Part shown: positions 13,367 through 22,060 of the stretch, one piece after another
Position numbering within the stretch: position 1 is the first letter of the stretch
How the letters are laid out: every line of letters begins with the position of its first letter
Assembly: GCA_964616405.1 (NCBI GenBank)
Contig: CAZTRE010000011.1
Coordinates: 1-33,896 of the forward strand
Direction of reading: 5' to 3'
DNA from: JAEDES01 sp964616405
GTDB lineage: Bacteria > Bacillota_I > Bacilli_A > RF39 > UBA660
DNA length: 33,896 nucleotides
Notes under the pieces: model-generated
What the model was told of the DNA's origin: nothing
Databases searched by the model: none
Seen by the model: only the letters and a program-made list of their open reading frames with translations
Program-made: the position numbers and the translations under genes

Positions 13367-15922
13367 ATGAAACGAAGCGAAGTAGATAGAACTAAATTAA
13401 GTCCTATGATGCAACAATATATGGAAATAAAAGATAATTATGAAGATAGTATTATCTTTTTTAGACTTGGCGATTTTTATGAAATGTTTTTTGATGACGC
13501 AATAATTGCTTCCCGTGTTCTAGAATTAGCTCTAACTGGGAAACAAGCTGGTTTAAAAGAAAAAGTGCCAATGTGTGGAATTCCGCATCATGCTTATTCT
13601 TCGTATGTAGATACATTGATTGAAAAAGGTTATAAAGTTGCTATTTGTGAACAACTAGACGATCCAAAAGAAACAAAAGGTATGGTTAGACGGGACGTAA
13701 TTCAAGTAATCACCAAAGGAACCCGAATTGATGCAAATATTGACTCTAAGAATAATAACTTTATTGCCAATATTTACGATTTTTCATATTGCTATGGAAT
13801 TAGTTATATTGATATTTCCACTGGTGAAGTTTATGTAACATTAGTCGAGGGAGAAATAGACAAAGCAATTAAAGAAATAGTTAGAAATGGTTTTAAAGAA
13901 GTAATTGTTAATGATCTAATTGATCGAGAGATAGTAGAACGTCTTCGAACTCAACATGACATATTAGTTACAATCACAAAAGATGAGTTAAATGATTCTA
14001 ATTATGACTACATTTATCAAGATTTAGAAGATGTACGTTTAATAAATACCCTTAAACATTTACTACACTATATTATTGATACAAAAAAAGGCGATATGCA
14101 TCATCTTCAACGAGCAGTAGTTATTAAGTCAAGCGAATTTTTAGAGTTTGATGTTAATACAAAAAAGAATTTGGAACTCGTAGAAACACTTCGTAATCGC
14201 GAAAGGCAATATTCTTTATTATGGTTACTAGATAAAAACAAAACAGCCATGGGGTCTAGATTTTTAAAACACAATATAGAAAATCCTTTAACTAATAAAG
14301 AAGACATTGAAAGACGATACGATTTAGTTTCAAAACTATCTACAGAGTTTATTCTAAGAGATGATTTAATTAAAGAACTATCTGAAGTATATGACCTAGA
14401 ACGTCTATGTGGTCGCATTACCTATGGTAATTTAAATGCTAAAGATTTATTACAATTAAAATCATCTTTAAAAGTTTTGCCACACATCAAGCAAATACTA
14501 CAAGAATTAAAATATGATAAAGAAATTGAAACATTTGAAGATTTATATTCTTTATTAGAAAGAACCATTAATGAAGATGCCCCATTCACCTTACATGAAG
14601 GACGTTTGATCAAAACTGGATATAATAAAGAACTTGATGAATTAAAAGAAATCAGCAGTGGTTCAAAAGATTTTATTCTTTCGCTAGAAAAACAGGAACG
14701 TGAAAGAACTGGAATCAGAACGTTGAAAGTTGGTTTTAACAAAGTATTTGGTTACTACATAGAAGTATCAAAAGGTCAATGTTCATTAATTAAGGACGAA
14801 TATAGATACGATCGTAAGCAAACTTTGGCCAATTGCGAAAGATTTACGACGCCGCTTTTAAAAGAAAAAGAAAATATTATTTTAGGTGCCGAAGAGAAAA
14901 TAATTTCTTTAGAATATAAACTATTTATGGATATTCGTGAAGTCGTTAAACGCTATACTAACGGTCTTCAAAAATTAGCTAAAACAATTAGCGAAGTAGA
15001 CATGCTTCAAGCTTTCTCAATTGCAACGGATACTTATAAATTCACTCGCCCAACTCTAACGGAAGAAAAAAATATCAGAATGATCGAATGTCGTCATCCG
15101 GTCGTTGAACAAGTGATGAAAGATAAATATATTCCTAACGATATAATTATGGATAAAACAACAAACATTCTACTCATTACGGGCCCTAATATGGCTGGTA
15201 AATCAACTTATATGCGCCAGTGTGCAATTACTGTTATTATGGCGCAAATTGGTTGTTTTGTGCCTTGTAAAAGTTGTACAATGCCAATATTTGATAAAAT
15301 CTTCACAAGAATTGGTGCTAGTGATGACTTAGTTAGTGGAGAATCAACCTTTATGGTCGAAATGAAAGAAGCAAATTCCGCCATCTCTGAAGCAACTGAA
15401 AATAGTTTAATCCTATTTGACGAGTTAGGCCGTGGTACTGCAACATATGATGGAATGAGTCTTGCTCAAGCTATTTTAGAATACATCCATGATAAAATAA
15501 AAGCCAAAACAATGTTTTCAACGCACTATCATGAATTAACTGTTTTGGAAAAAGATTTAAAACATTTAAAAAATGTTCATGTTTCGGCAGTAGAAGAAAA
15601 TGGCAAAGTAACCTTTCTTCACAAAGTAAAAGTAGGTGCCGTAGATAAAAGTTATGGTATCCATGTTGCTTCCCTTGCCCATCTTCCCCAATCTTTAATT
15701 GAAAGAGCAAATGATATTTTAAGCGTTTATGAAAAGAAAAATGTTAAAAAGGAAACATTTACGCAAACTTCACTCTTTGAGCTAACAGAGTCCGAAGTAG
15801 AACCAACAGTTAATGAAACAGAAGAAAAAATAAAAAATATTAATCCATTAGAAATGACTCCAATGGAAGCCTTAAGCTTCCTATATGAATTAAATAAAGA
15901 GGTAAAAGAAAAAAACAAATAA
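13367..15922 (+). CDS. mutS: DNA mismatch repair protein MutS
   Basis: 851 residues, full length for bacterial MutS1. It recognises mispaired or slipped bases and starts repair with MutL. The mismatch-reading Phe-X-Glu is F37-Y38-E39 in RLGDFYEMF. Connector, core and clamp domains follow. The ATPase has Walker A GPNMAGKST (606-614), Walker B ILFDELGRG with D685/E686, and the STHYHELT histidine switch region. The C-terminus ends in PLEMTPMEALSFLYELNK, the helix-loop-helix tetramerisation motif. The start is preceded by GTAGGTGA. No mutL is present in the window, so it must lie elsewhere. Its A-rich coding sequence contains many A runs but no break. Confidence 0.97.
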   Translation: MKRSEVDRTKLSPMMQQYMEIKDNYEDSIIFFRLGDFYEMFFDDAIIASRVLELALTGKQAGLKEKVPMCGIPHHAYSSYVDTLIEKGYKVAICEQLDDPKETKGMVRRDVIQVITKGTRIDANIDSKNNNFIANIYDFSYCYGISYIDISTGEVYVTLVEGEIDKAIKEIVRNGFKEVIVNDLIDREIVERLRTQHDILVTITKDELNDSNYDYIYQDLEDVRLINTLKHLLHYIIDTKKGDMHHLQRAVVIKSSEFLEFDVNTKKNLELVETLRNRERQYSLLWLLDKNKTAMGSRFLKHNIENPLTNKEDIERRYDLVSKLSTEFILRDDLIKELSEVYDLERLCGRITYGNLNAKDLLQLKSSLKVLPHIKQILQELKYDKEIETFEDLYSLLERTINEDAPFTLHEGRLIKTGYNKELDELKEISSGSKDFILSLEKQERERTGIRTLKVGFNKVFGYYIEVSKGQCSLIKDEYRYDRKQTLANCERFTTPLLKEKENIILGAEEKIISLEYKLFMDIREVVKRYTNGLQKLAKTISEVDMLQAFSIATDTYKFTRPTLTEEKNIRMIECRHPVVEQVMKDKYIPNDIIMDKTTNILLITGPNMAGKSTYMRQCAITVIMAQIGCFVPCKSCTMPIFDKIFTRIGASDDLVSGESTFMVEMKEANSAISEATENSLILFDELGRGTATYDGMSLAQAILEYIHDKIKAKTMFSTHYHELTVLEKDLKHLKNVHVSAVEENGKVTFLHKVKVGAVDKSYGIHVASLAHLPQSLIERANDILSVYEKKNVKKETFTQTSLFELTESEVEPTVNETEEKIKNINPLEMTPMEALSFLYELNKEVKEKNK

Positions 15923-15943
15923 TAAATTTTTAATACTTAATAA

Positions 15944-15972
15944 TTGGAAAGATAAAATTAATATGTTAAAAT
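15944..15972 (+). promoter_or_regulatory. promoter of nusB
   Basis: TTGGAA (15944-15949), 17 bases, TAAAAT (15967-15972) with TG at 15964-15965. No terminator is seen between mutS and this point, so read-through from mutS is also possible. Confidence 0.7.
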
Positions 15973-15987
15973 AAGGTAGGTGATTAT

Positions 15988-16389
15988 ATGAAAAATAGAA
16001 GTGAACTTAGAGAAATAATTATTAAAGTAATATATCAAGTAAATTTATTAGAAGAAGCATCACTTGATTATGATTTACACGAATTAATTAAAGAACAAAT
16101 AGAAGTTCAAAATGATTTTGTTAATTCAACGATTGATGGAATTTTAGAACATAAAAAAGAACTATATAAGTTAGCTGATAAATATTTAAATAAATGGACT
16201 ATGGATCGTTTAAACAAGGTTGATCAAGCTATTTTAACTCTTGGAATTTATGAACTTATGTATACAGACACTCCAAGCGTTGTTGCTATTAATGAAGCTA
16301 TTGAATTATCAAAAACATATTCTGATGAGGCTGTAACCAAGATGATCAATGGTGTTTTAGATAAAATTTATCATGAGGAAGAAAAGTAA
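15988..16389 (+). CDS. nusB: transcription antitermination factor NusB
   Basis: 133 residues, an all-helical RNA-binding protein of the normal size. With NusE (S10) it binds boxA of ribosomal RNA leaders and keeps rRNA transcription processive. Recognised from the N-terminal REIIIKVIYQVNLLE and the C-terminal LNKVDQAILTLGIYELMY followed by VAINEAIELSKTYSDEA and INGVLDKI, the best conserved NusB blocks. AGGTGATTATATG gives a strong start. nusB followed by xseA-xseB is a conserved order in Bacilli (folD is often between, but is absent here). A terminator separates nusB from xseA. Confidence 0.95.
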   Translation: MKNRSELREIIIKVIYQVNLLEEASLDYDLHELIKEQIEVQNDFVNSTIDGILEHKKELYKLADKYLNKWTMDRLNKVDQAILTLGIYELMYTDTPSVVAINEAIELSKTYSDEAVTKMINGVLDKIYHEEEK

Positions 16390-16409
16390 AATACATTACG
16401 TATTTTTTT
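16388..16409 (+). terminator. terminator after nusB
   Basis: AAAATAC (16388-16394) pairs with GTATTTT (16400-16406), 5-base loop, T run. It begins within the nusB stop codon. xseA starts only 35 bases later with no evident promoter, so leaky termination is likely. Confidence 0.75.
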
Positions 16410-16443
16410 CTTATCTAAATCAACAAAAAAGCGAGGTGACTTC

Positions 16444-17697
16444 ATGAACGATAAATATATAACTGTTTCGCAATTAACAAGATATATCAAGTATAAAATA
16501 GATAATGACATTCATTTAAACGAAGTCTTTTTAAAGGGCGAAATATCAAATTTTAAAGCTCATACTAGAGGACATTACTATTTTACCTTAAAAGATGAAG
16601 GCAGTAGAATCAATGCAGTAATGTTTGCATCTGCAACCAAAAACATAAAGTTTACTCCTCAAGACGGAATGAAAGTTCTGGTAACTGGTAAAATTAGCGT
16701 TTTTGAAGCTAATAGTGGTTATCAAATTTACGTAAATGATATGTTAGAAGATGGTGTTGGTAATCTATACATTGCTTTTGAACAATTAAAGAAAAAATTG
16801 GAAACGGAAGGTTTATTTGATCAAACTCATAAAAAAAGCATTCCTAAAATTCCTACTAAAGTAGGTGTAGTAACCGCTCCAACTGGTGCCGCTATCAAAG
16901 ACATTATTTCTACAATTAAAAGGCGCTGGCCTTTAGCGGAAATTATACTTTTTCCATCCTTAGTACAAGGAGAAGAAGCTGCCGCCGATATTGTTAGACA
17001 AATAGAATTAAGTAAAAATTATCAGCTAGATACACTTATAGTTGGTCGTGGTGGTGGTAGTATTGAAGATTTATGGCCATTTAACGAAGAAATTGTGGCT
17101 AGGGCAATATATGATTGTCAAACGCCAGTAATTAGTGCAGTTGGACATGAAATAGATTTCACTATTGCTGATTTTGTCGCTGACTTACGTGCTCCGACCC
17201 CAACTGGTGCTGCCGAGCTAGCAGTTCCTGCCATAAGTGACGTAATAAATTATTTAAATCAATTAAAAATTAGAGTTACTAAAGCTACTACAAATAAATT
17301 AGCTATTAACAAACAAAAAATTATAGAATTAACTAATCGTTATATTTTTACTAATCCATTAAGTATTTACCAAACAAAAGAAATGTTATTTGATAATATA
17401 TTAGATCGATTAAAATATGCCACCACTAACTTAGTTAGTACTAAAGAAAAACAATATTTAAATATTAAAAATTCATATATTTTAACAAATCCATATCAAT
17501 TATTAGATAAAAAGTCAAATAAATACTTACAACTTATTTCAAAATTAGAAACATTAAGTCCATTATTAACTTTGCAAAGAGGTTATACAATGACAAAATT
17601 TAATAATAAAGTAATAACAAGTTCTAAATCACTAAAAAAAGGAGATAATTTAGAAGTAGAATTTAGCGATGGAACTATAAAAGCTGAAGTATTATAG
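16444..17697 (+). CDS. xseA: exodeoxyribonuclease VII large subunit
   Basis: 417 residues. Together with several copies of XseB it degrades single-stranded DNA from both ends. The N-terminal OB-fold shows VFLKGEISNFKAHTRGHYYFTLKDEG (quoted in part: LKGEISNFKAH then GHYYFTLKD). The catalytic domain carries KVGVVTAPTGAAIKDI, a VGRGGGSIEDLWPFNEE block and VISAVGHEIDFTIADFVADL, followed by APTPTGAAE. A long coiled region and a C-terminal beta segment ending in EVEFSDGTIKAEVL complete the protein. GCGAGGTGA precedes the start. xseB follows after 11 bases and its ribosome binding site overlaps the xseA stop, so the two are cotranscribed and probably translationally coupled. Confidence 0.97.
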   Translation: MNDKYITVSQLTRYIKYKIDNDIHLNEVFLKGEISNFKAHTRGHYYFTLKDEGSRINAVMFASATKNIKFTPQDGMKVLVTGKISVFEANSGYQIYVNDMLEDGVGNLYIAFEQLKKKLETEGLFDQTHKKSIPKIPTKVGVVTAPTGAAIKDIISTIKRRWPLAEIILFPSLVQGEEAAADIVRQIELSKNYQLDTLIVGRGGGSIEDLWPFNEEIVARAIYDCQTPVISAVGHEIDFTIADFVADLRAPTPTGAAELAVPAISDVINYLNQLKIRVTKATTNKLAINKQKIIELTNRYIFTNPLSIYQTKEMLFDNILDRLKYATTNLVSTKEKQYLNIKNSYILTNPYQLLDKKSNKYLQLISKLETLSPLLTLQRGYTMTKFNNKVITSSKSLKKGDNLEVEFSDGTIKAEVL

Positions 17698-17708
17698 GAG
17701 GAATAATT

Positions 17709-17945
17709 ATGGCAATAAAAAATGAAGAAAAAGAATTAACGTTTGAAGAAAACTTAGAAAAACTAGAAACTATCGTTAAAAAACTAGAAAGCGGTGAAGT
17801 ACCATTAGATAACGCAATAGCTGAATTCACTGAAGCAATGACTCTAGCTAAAAAGTGTGATGAAAAATTAAAAGCAGCCGAAGCAGCGATCACAAAATTA
17901 GTTAACAAAGATGGTACTCTTTCTGAATTCAAAGTTGAAGAATAA
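17709..17945 (+). CDS. xseB: exodeoxyribonuclease VII small subunit
   Basis: 78 residues, the normal size. Contains LTFEENLEKLETIVKKLE and PLDNAIAEFTEAM with KKCDEKLKAAE, the conserved two-helix hairpin that wraps the XseA coiled coil. TAGGAGGAATAATT before the ATG overlaps the xseA stop codon. It ends the transcription unit at a strong terminator. Confidence 0.96.
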   Translation: MAIKNEEKELTFEENLEKLETIVKKLESGEVPLDNAIAEFTEAMTLAKKCDEKLKAAEAAITKLVNKDGTLSEFKVEE

Positions 17946-17970
17946 AGGTGTTTTATATAAACACTTTTTT
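17944..17970 (+). terminator. terminator of xseAB
   Basis: A 10-bp stem with one G-T pair (17944-17953 with 17959-17968), 5-base loop, T run; the 5' arm starts in the xseB stop codon. Confidence 0.88.
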
Positions 17971-18067
17971 AATTTGAAAAACATTTTTTAACAATAATTT
18001 GCCAATATTATCTTTGGAAAAAATTTGTTTAAATAATTAAAAAAATCACGTTAACAATAATACTGTA

Positions 18068-19072
18068 GTGACAGTAAAAGAGGTGATTTTTATAAAAAAC
18101 AAATTAAAATTTTTAAAACTATTTATAATTATACTTCTTATTATTCCACTATCAGTAGTTGCTTATTCATCTAAAGTAATTCCTGGTGGAGAAACAATAG
18201 GAATAGAAGTTAATTCAAAAGGAGTTTTAGTCGTTGGATTTTACGAAGTAGACAACAAATTAATCGCAAAAGAAGCTGGATTTAGACTTGGCGATTTAAT
18301 TACCGCAGTTAATGATACTAAAACATCAAATATAGAAGATATGCTAAATGTAATTAAACACACTAAATCAAACATCATTAAGTTTACTATTTTGCGTAAT
18401 AATAAAGAAAAAGAAATAGAGCTAGAACTAACAATATCTCCTGATGAGGTTTTAAAAACAGGTCTGTATGTAAAGGATAAAATAAATGGAGTAGGAACAT
18501 TATCGTATATTGACCCTAATACAAAAATTTTTGGTTCACTAGGACATGAAATTTTAGAGTCGAAAACATCAACTAAATTTGAGATCAAAGATGGTTCAAT
18601 TTATGAAGCAAATGTCTCAAGTATTACTAAAAGTAGAGCAGGTACTGCTGGAGAAAAAAATGCCTCCTACAATAAAGAAGAAGTTTATGGAGAAATAAAT
18701 GAAAATACCATTTCTGGAATCTATGGAACTTATACTGATGACACAACAGGTAAAGAAACTATTGAAATAGGAACAAAAGACACTGTCACTACAGGAGAGG
18801 CCATTATTAGAACAGTCGTTGAAGATAACAAAGTAGAAGAGTTCAAAATCAACATTTTAAAATTATCAGATGAAACAACTAAGAATATTTTCTTTGAAAT
18901 AAATGATGAAAGACTACTCGATAAGACTGGTGGAATCATTCAAGGAATGAGTGGTTCACCAATTATCCAAAACGATAAACTAGTAGGTGCCGTCAATTAT
19001 GTCGTCGTAAACGATCCTAAAAAAGGTTATGGTATATTTATTGAAACCATGTTAAAAGAAGGGGAAAATTAA
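18068..19072 (+). CDS. spoIVB: SpoIVB-type serine peptidase (S55 family)
   Basis: Up to 334 residues if read from GTG 18068. SpoIVB is secreted from the forespore into the intermembrane space, where it triggers SpoIVFB and pro-sigma-K processing. Seen here: an N-terminal membrane/signal segment (about 14-34), a PDZ domain (about 45-120) with EAGFRLGDLITAVN, the catalytic His in FGSLGHEI (H160) and the catalytic Ser in GMSGSPII (293-300). The start is uncertain. GTG 18068 has no ribosome binding site, while a strong AAAGAGGTGA (18077-18086) points to about 18092, where the codon is ATA. If ATA is used, the protein has 326 residues. Compared with the roughly 425-residue Bacillus protein it is short, mainly before the PDZ domain. 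Position after xseAB is conserved in Bacilli. No clear sigma-F or sigma-G promoter is seen. Confidence 0.92.
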   Translation: MTVKEVIFIKNKLKFLKLFIIILLIIPLSVVAYSSKVIPGGETIGIEVNSKGVLVVGFYEVDNKLIAKEAGFRLGDLITAVNDTKTSNIEDMLNVIKHTKSNIIKFTILRNNKEKEIELELTISPDEVLKTGLYVKDKINGVGTLSYIDPNTKIFGSLGHEILESKTSTKFEIKDGSIYEANVSSITKSRAGTAGEKNASYNKEEVYGEINENTISGIYGTYTDDTTGKETIEIGTKDTVTTGEAIIRTVVEDNKVEEFKINILKLSDETTKNIFFEINDERLLDKTGGIIQGMSGSPIIQNDKLVGAVNYVVVNDPKKGYGIFIETMLKEGEN

Positions 19073-19077
19073 AAAGA

Positions 19078-19110
19078 AAACTGCATAAGTCTTTATGCAG
19101 TTTATTTACT
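19078..19110. terminator. bidirectional terminator between spoIVB and the sortase
   Basis: A perfect 11-bp stem (19078-19088 with 19093-19103) with a 4-base loop, A-rich on the left and T-rich on the right. The sortase stop codon (19102-19104, minus) is inside it. Confidence 0.88.
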
Positions 19111-20007
19111 TTGTCGTTTTATAAGTTTTGCATGTAAAACAACTCTTCCACCTTTGTCGTTCAAACAAGTTGACAAAGTAATAATTTTATCATTAATATT
19201 AGCTGGTGCACTTATAGAGGATACATTTCTTGCATTAATTGTATTAATCCAATCAGTCTTACTTTTATCGCTATTAAAGGCTGTTTTTATATAATAAGTT
19301 TCGCTTTGAATAGAGTAAACTGAAAAAATTTGATAAACATAATTCATTGTTGGTGTAGAAATGGTTAGCGTATAATTATCTTTATTATTTTGCCAACTCT
19401 TATTAAGGACATTTCTAAGTGAACCAAATACCGTATTATTAAGACGACCATGTCCATATACAATTGTATTAAAATTATCAAACTGTTTGCTATTACGATA
19501 ATCCAAGTAAACCCATCCAGCATCATTAACACTTTTATCAAAAGCATGCGTCAAATAATAATTGTTATTAGTAGTTTGTACAATAGGATAATTAATATTA
19601 GTACCTTTAACATTAATAAACGCTACTGTATCAGGATTCTTCGCTAATAACTGAGAAAAATCAACATCATAAAAAGGAACTTTCATATAATACCAATAAT
19701 CACTATTTTTATCATCAGGAGGATTTATTGCTTCTCCTTGTTCCTCAACCTTTTTTACTTCAACTAATTCTTCAATTTCTTCTTCTATATTTTTTATTTT
19801 CTCATTATCTTTACCCCAATCAAATATAAAATATAAATTTAACACTAAAACAATACCAAATATCAAAAACAACAATATAAAAACCCAAGGTCTAAGTCTA
19901 GTCTTTCGCATTTTCTTTCTCCTCTTATTTTGATATTTAACTCTAGTCATTTTTTTCTTTGATTGTGATTTAGAAGATCTATTATCATCAATAAGCAATT
20001 GTTTCAT
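19102..20007 (-). CDS. class B sortase
   Basis: 301 residues from ATG at 20005-20007, with AGAGGTG seven bases upstream; a GTG three codons earlier overlaps that site. The N-terminus is very basic (QSKKKMTRVKYQNKRRKKMR), then one membrane helix lies at about 41-63, then an acidic linker, so the enzyme faces outward. Catalytic residues: His186 in VYGHGRLNN, Cys281 in TLSTC, Arg288 in GGRVVLH. The TLSTC motif and the NTVFGSLRNVLN helix favour class B. Sortases cut a sorting signal and join surface proteins to the wall or to each other. No LPXTG/NPXTN-type substrate is encoded in the window, which is unusual for class B enzymes that often sit beside their substrate. It is transcribed divergently from the DUF421 gene. 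Confidence 0.92.
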   Translation of the reverse strand: MKQLLIDDNRSSKSQSKKKMTRVKYQNKRRKKMRKTRLRPWVFILLFLIFGIVLVLNLYFIFDWGKDNEKIKNIEEEIEELVEVKKVEEQGEAINPPDDKNSDYWYYMKVPFYDVDFSQLLAKNPDTVAFINVKGTNINYPIVQTTNNNYYLTHAFDKSVNDAGWVYLDYRNSKQFDNFNTIVYGHGRLNNTVFGSLRNVLNKSWQNNKDNYTLTISTPTMNYVYQIFSVYSIQSETYYIKTAFNSDKSKTDWINTINARNVSSISAPANINDKIITLSTCLNDKGGRVVLHAKLIKRQSK

Positions 20008-20027
20008 CTTAATCACCTCTATGATTA

Positions 20028-20036
20028 ATTATAACA
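20028..20036 (-). promoter_or_regulatory. extended -10 promoter of the sortase
   Basis: Minus-strand TGtTATAAT (20036-20028). The -35 at the expected spacing is weak. Confidence 0.65.
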
Positions 20037-20130
20037 TACCAAAATTAATAACTCTATAAAAACAAGTCACTATTTTCCAACAAAAAAGTATAAAAATTTT
20101 TAAAAAACTCATACTAATACAGGTGATAAT

Positions 20131-20844
20131 ATGGATATAAAAGAAGCTTTAAGTATAATTCCAAGAAGTTTAGTAAGTATAGTTACTTTATTAGCAGCTA
20201 CTAAATTACTAGGTAAAAAACAAGTATCAGAATTAAGTCTTTTTGATTACGCCATAGGAATTTCTATTGGTAACTTTACAGCTGAAATGATTTTAGTTTT
20301 AGATACCCAATTAATAAACGGAGTAATAGCCATTTTAACATTTGGTTTTGTTGGATACTTAATCTCCATATTAACAATGAAAAGCATTTCTTTAAGGCGT
20401 TTTTTCATTGGGGTACCAACAGTAATAGTCAAAGATGGGAAAATTCTCTATAAAGCTTTAAAAGAAGTCAATATTGATATAAATGACTTTTTAGAACAAG
20501 CTCGTAGTAATGGTTACTTCAACATTGGAGATATTGCTTATGCCGTTATGGAAGCAAATGGTACAATTAGTTTTCTTCCTAAAGACGAAGCTGCCATGCC
20601 TACTAAAAAAGATCTAAAATTAAAAAAAGAGCCTGTTATTTATCCGGCTAATATTATAATAGATTCTAAACTTATGCCAGAAAATATTAAAAATACTGAT
20701 AAATCTAAACGCTGGTTTATAAATGAATTAAAACGTCAAGGTTACACTACATATGAAAATATTATTTTAGCTATTTACTATAACAACACCCTTAATATAT
20801 ATGAAAAAAATGAAAACACGGAAGAAAAAGATGTATTAGAATAA
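20131..20844 (+). CDS. DUF421 (YetF/YrbG-like) membrane protein
   Basis: 237 residues. Three hydrophobic segments (about 10-28, 38-58 and 60-82) precede a cytoplasmic domain of the DUF421 family. Family blocks visible are KLLGKKQVSELSLFDYAIGI, SLRRFFIGVPTVIVKDGKI, and DIAYAVMEANGTISFLPK. Several Bacillus paralogues are linked to spores or germination, but the family function is unknown. AGGTGATAAT precedes the start. The neighbours SpoIVB, SpoIIGA and SigE make a sporulation-related role possible; this is inference only. Confidence 0.9.
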   Translation: MDIKEALSIIPRSLVSIVTLLAATKLLGKKQVSELSLFDYAIGISIGNFTAEMILVLDTQLINGVIAILTFGFVGYLISILTMKSISLRRFFIGVPTVIVKDGKILYKALKEVNIDINDFLEQARSNGYFNIGDIAYAVMEANGTISFLPKDEAAMPTKKDLKLKKEPVIYPANIIIDSKLMPENIKNTDKSKRWFINELKRQGYTTYENIILAIYYNNTLNIYEKNENTEEKDVLE

Positions 20845-20908
20845 AATTTACTACTAGAAAACACCAAATATTTATGATAAACTACTATATAAGAATAGAG
20901 GTGTTTTG

Positions 20909-21223
20909 ATGTATATAGATGTAATTGTTTTAATCATTCTAATGTTAGTAGTCATAATGTTTTTTAAACGTTTTTCATCATTTGTATTTTTTGTTGCTAT
21001 AGTAGACATGTTTTTAAGAATTTTAACTTTTATTAAATACAATATTGGTTTGCCTGATGTAGCCACAATAATTGGAAAATATATACCAGAAAGCATATTA
21101 GCTATCATTGATAAATATACAGCTGGATTATTTCAAACTATATTAGAATGGGCTTTTATAATTATTATGATAATCTTCTTATCATACATTATAAAAATAT
21201 TTATTCATAAAAAGAAAATTTAA
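20909..21223 (+). CDS. small integral membrane protein, unknown
   Basis: 104 residues from ATG 20909, with GAGGTG seven bases upstream; the in-frame TTG 20906 is less likely. About three hydrophobic helices are seen (MYIDVIVLIILMLVVIMFF; FVFFVAIVDMFLRILTF; WAFIIIMIIFLSYIIKIFI), with a more polar loop GLPDVATIIGKYIPESILAI between the second and third and a basic KKK tail. I do not recognise the family. It lies between DUF421 and spoIIGA on the same strand, ends at its own terminator, and could be a membrane partner of DUF421. Confidence 0.8.
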   Translation: MYIDVIVLIILMLVVIMFFKRFSSFVFFVAIVDMFLRILTFIKYNIGLPDVATIIGKYIPESILAIIDKYTAGLFQTILEWAFIIIMIIFLSYIIKIFIHKKKI

Positions 21224-21229
21224 TCTAAT

Positions 21230-21257
21230 AAAGCGACACAATAGTCGCTTTTTATTT
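21230..21257 (+). terminator. terminator after the small membrane protein
   Basis: AAAGCGAC (21230-21237) pairs with GTCGCTTT (21244-21251), 6-base loop, T-rich tail. Confidence 0.9.
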
Positions 21258-21280
21258 TGTATATTAATCCTGGTGATATC

Positions 21281-22060
21281 ATGAAAGTATACTTAGACCT
21301 AGTTTTCTTAATTAACTTTTTCTTTGATTTTATACTTCTATATGGAACCAGTAAAATATTAAAAAGAGTGATCTCTTTAAAAAAATTACTCTTAGGAAGT
21401 TTAGTTGGAGCTCTCTCCCTTATATTTTTATATTTCCCACTAACTTCCTTCAAGTTATTTATTTTGAAATTACTGCTTAGTATAATTATTATCTTAGTAA
21501 CTTTTGGTAAAAAGGATATCTTTAAAAACCTTCTTTATTTTTATATTTTAAGTATTATTTTAGGTGGAACCTTGTATCTTTTAGATATTTCAACAAATTA
21601 TAAAAATACAGGCGTCTTATTTATAAAAAAAGGCTATGCATTTAATTTTATCTTAATTTTAACTGCAACTCCTATAATAATATATTTATACGTAAAAGAA
21701 CATCTTCAATATAAAAATAAAATAGTAAGTAAATATAAAGTAAAAATAAAGCTAAGTGATAATATTTATACATTAGAAGCTATACTAGATACAGGCAATA
21801 ATTTAACTGATCCATATAAGAAACGTCCCATTATTTTAATTGATGAAAAAGTAGAAATAAAAAGGAAAAGAATAATATATGTTCCTTATAAAGCCCTAAA
21901 CACCATGGGAGTTATCCCTTGTATATTACCAGATAAAGTAATAATTAATGATAAAGAGTATAAGAATATATTAATAGGTTTAAGCACTGACAAATTCTCT
22001 TTAAATGGAGTTTCTTGCATATTACCAAATAAATTAAAGGAGGATTTATGTCAAGAATAA
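21281..22060 (+). CDS. spoIIGA: sporulation sigma-E factor-processing peptidase SpoIIGA
   Basis: 259 residues from ATG 21281, chosen because TGGTGAT stands five bases upstream; the in-frame TTG 21257 has no such site. The N-terminal half has about five membrane helices (from VYLDLVFLINFFFDFILLY on). The C-terminal half is a retroviral-type aspartic protease domain with the active-site DTGNNLTDP (D170). It forms a dimer in the septal membrane and cuts pro-sigma-E after a signal from SpoIIR in the forespore. It overlaps the next gene, sigE, by 13 bases, the classical spoIIG operon order. A TATATT at 21260-21265 may be its -10 element; I could not recognise a clear Spo0A box. Confidence 0.96.
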   Translation: MKVYLDLVFLINFFFDFILLYGTSKILKRVISLKKLLLGSLVGALSLIFLYFPLTSFKLFILKLLLSIIIILVTFGKKDIFKNLLYFYILSIILGGTLYLLDISTNYKNTGVLFIKKGYAFNFILILTATPIIIYLYVKEHLQYKNKIVSKYKVKIKLSDNIYTLEAILDTGNNLTDPYKKRPIILIDEKVEIKRKRIIYVPYKALNTMGVIPCILPDKVIINDKEYKNILIGLSTDKFSLNGVSCILPNKLKEDLCQE

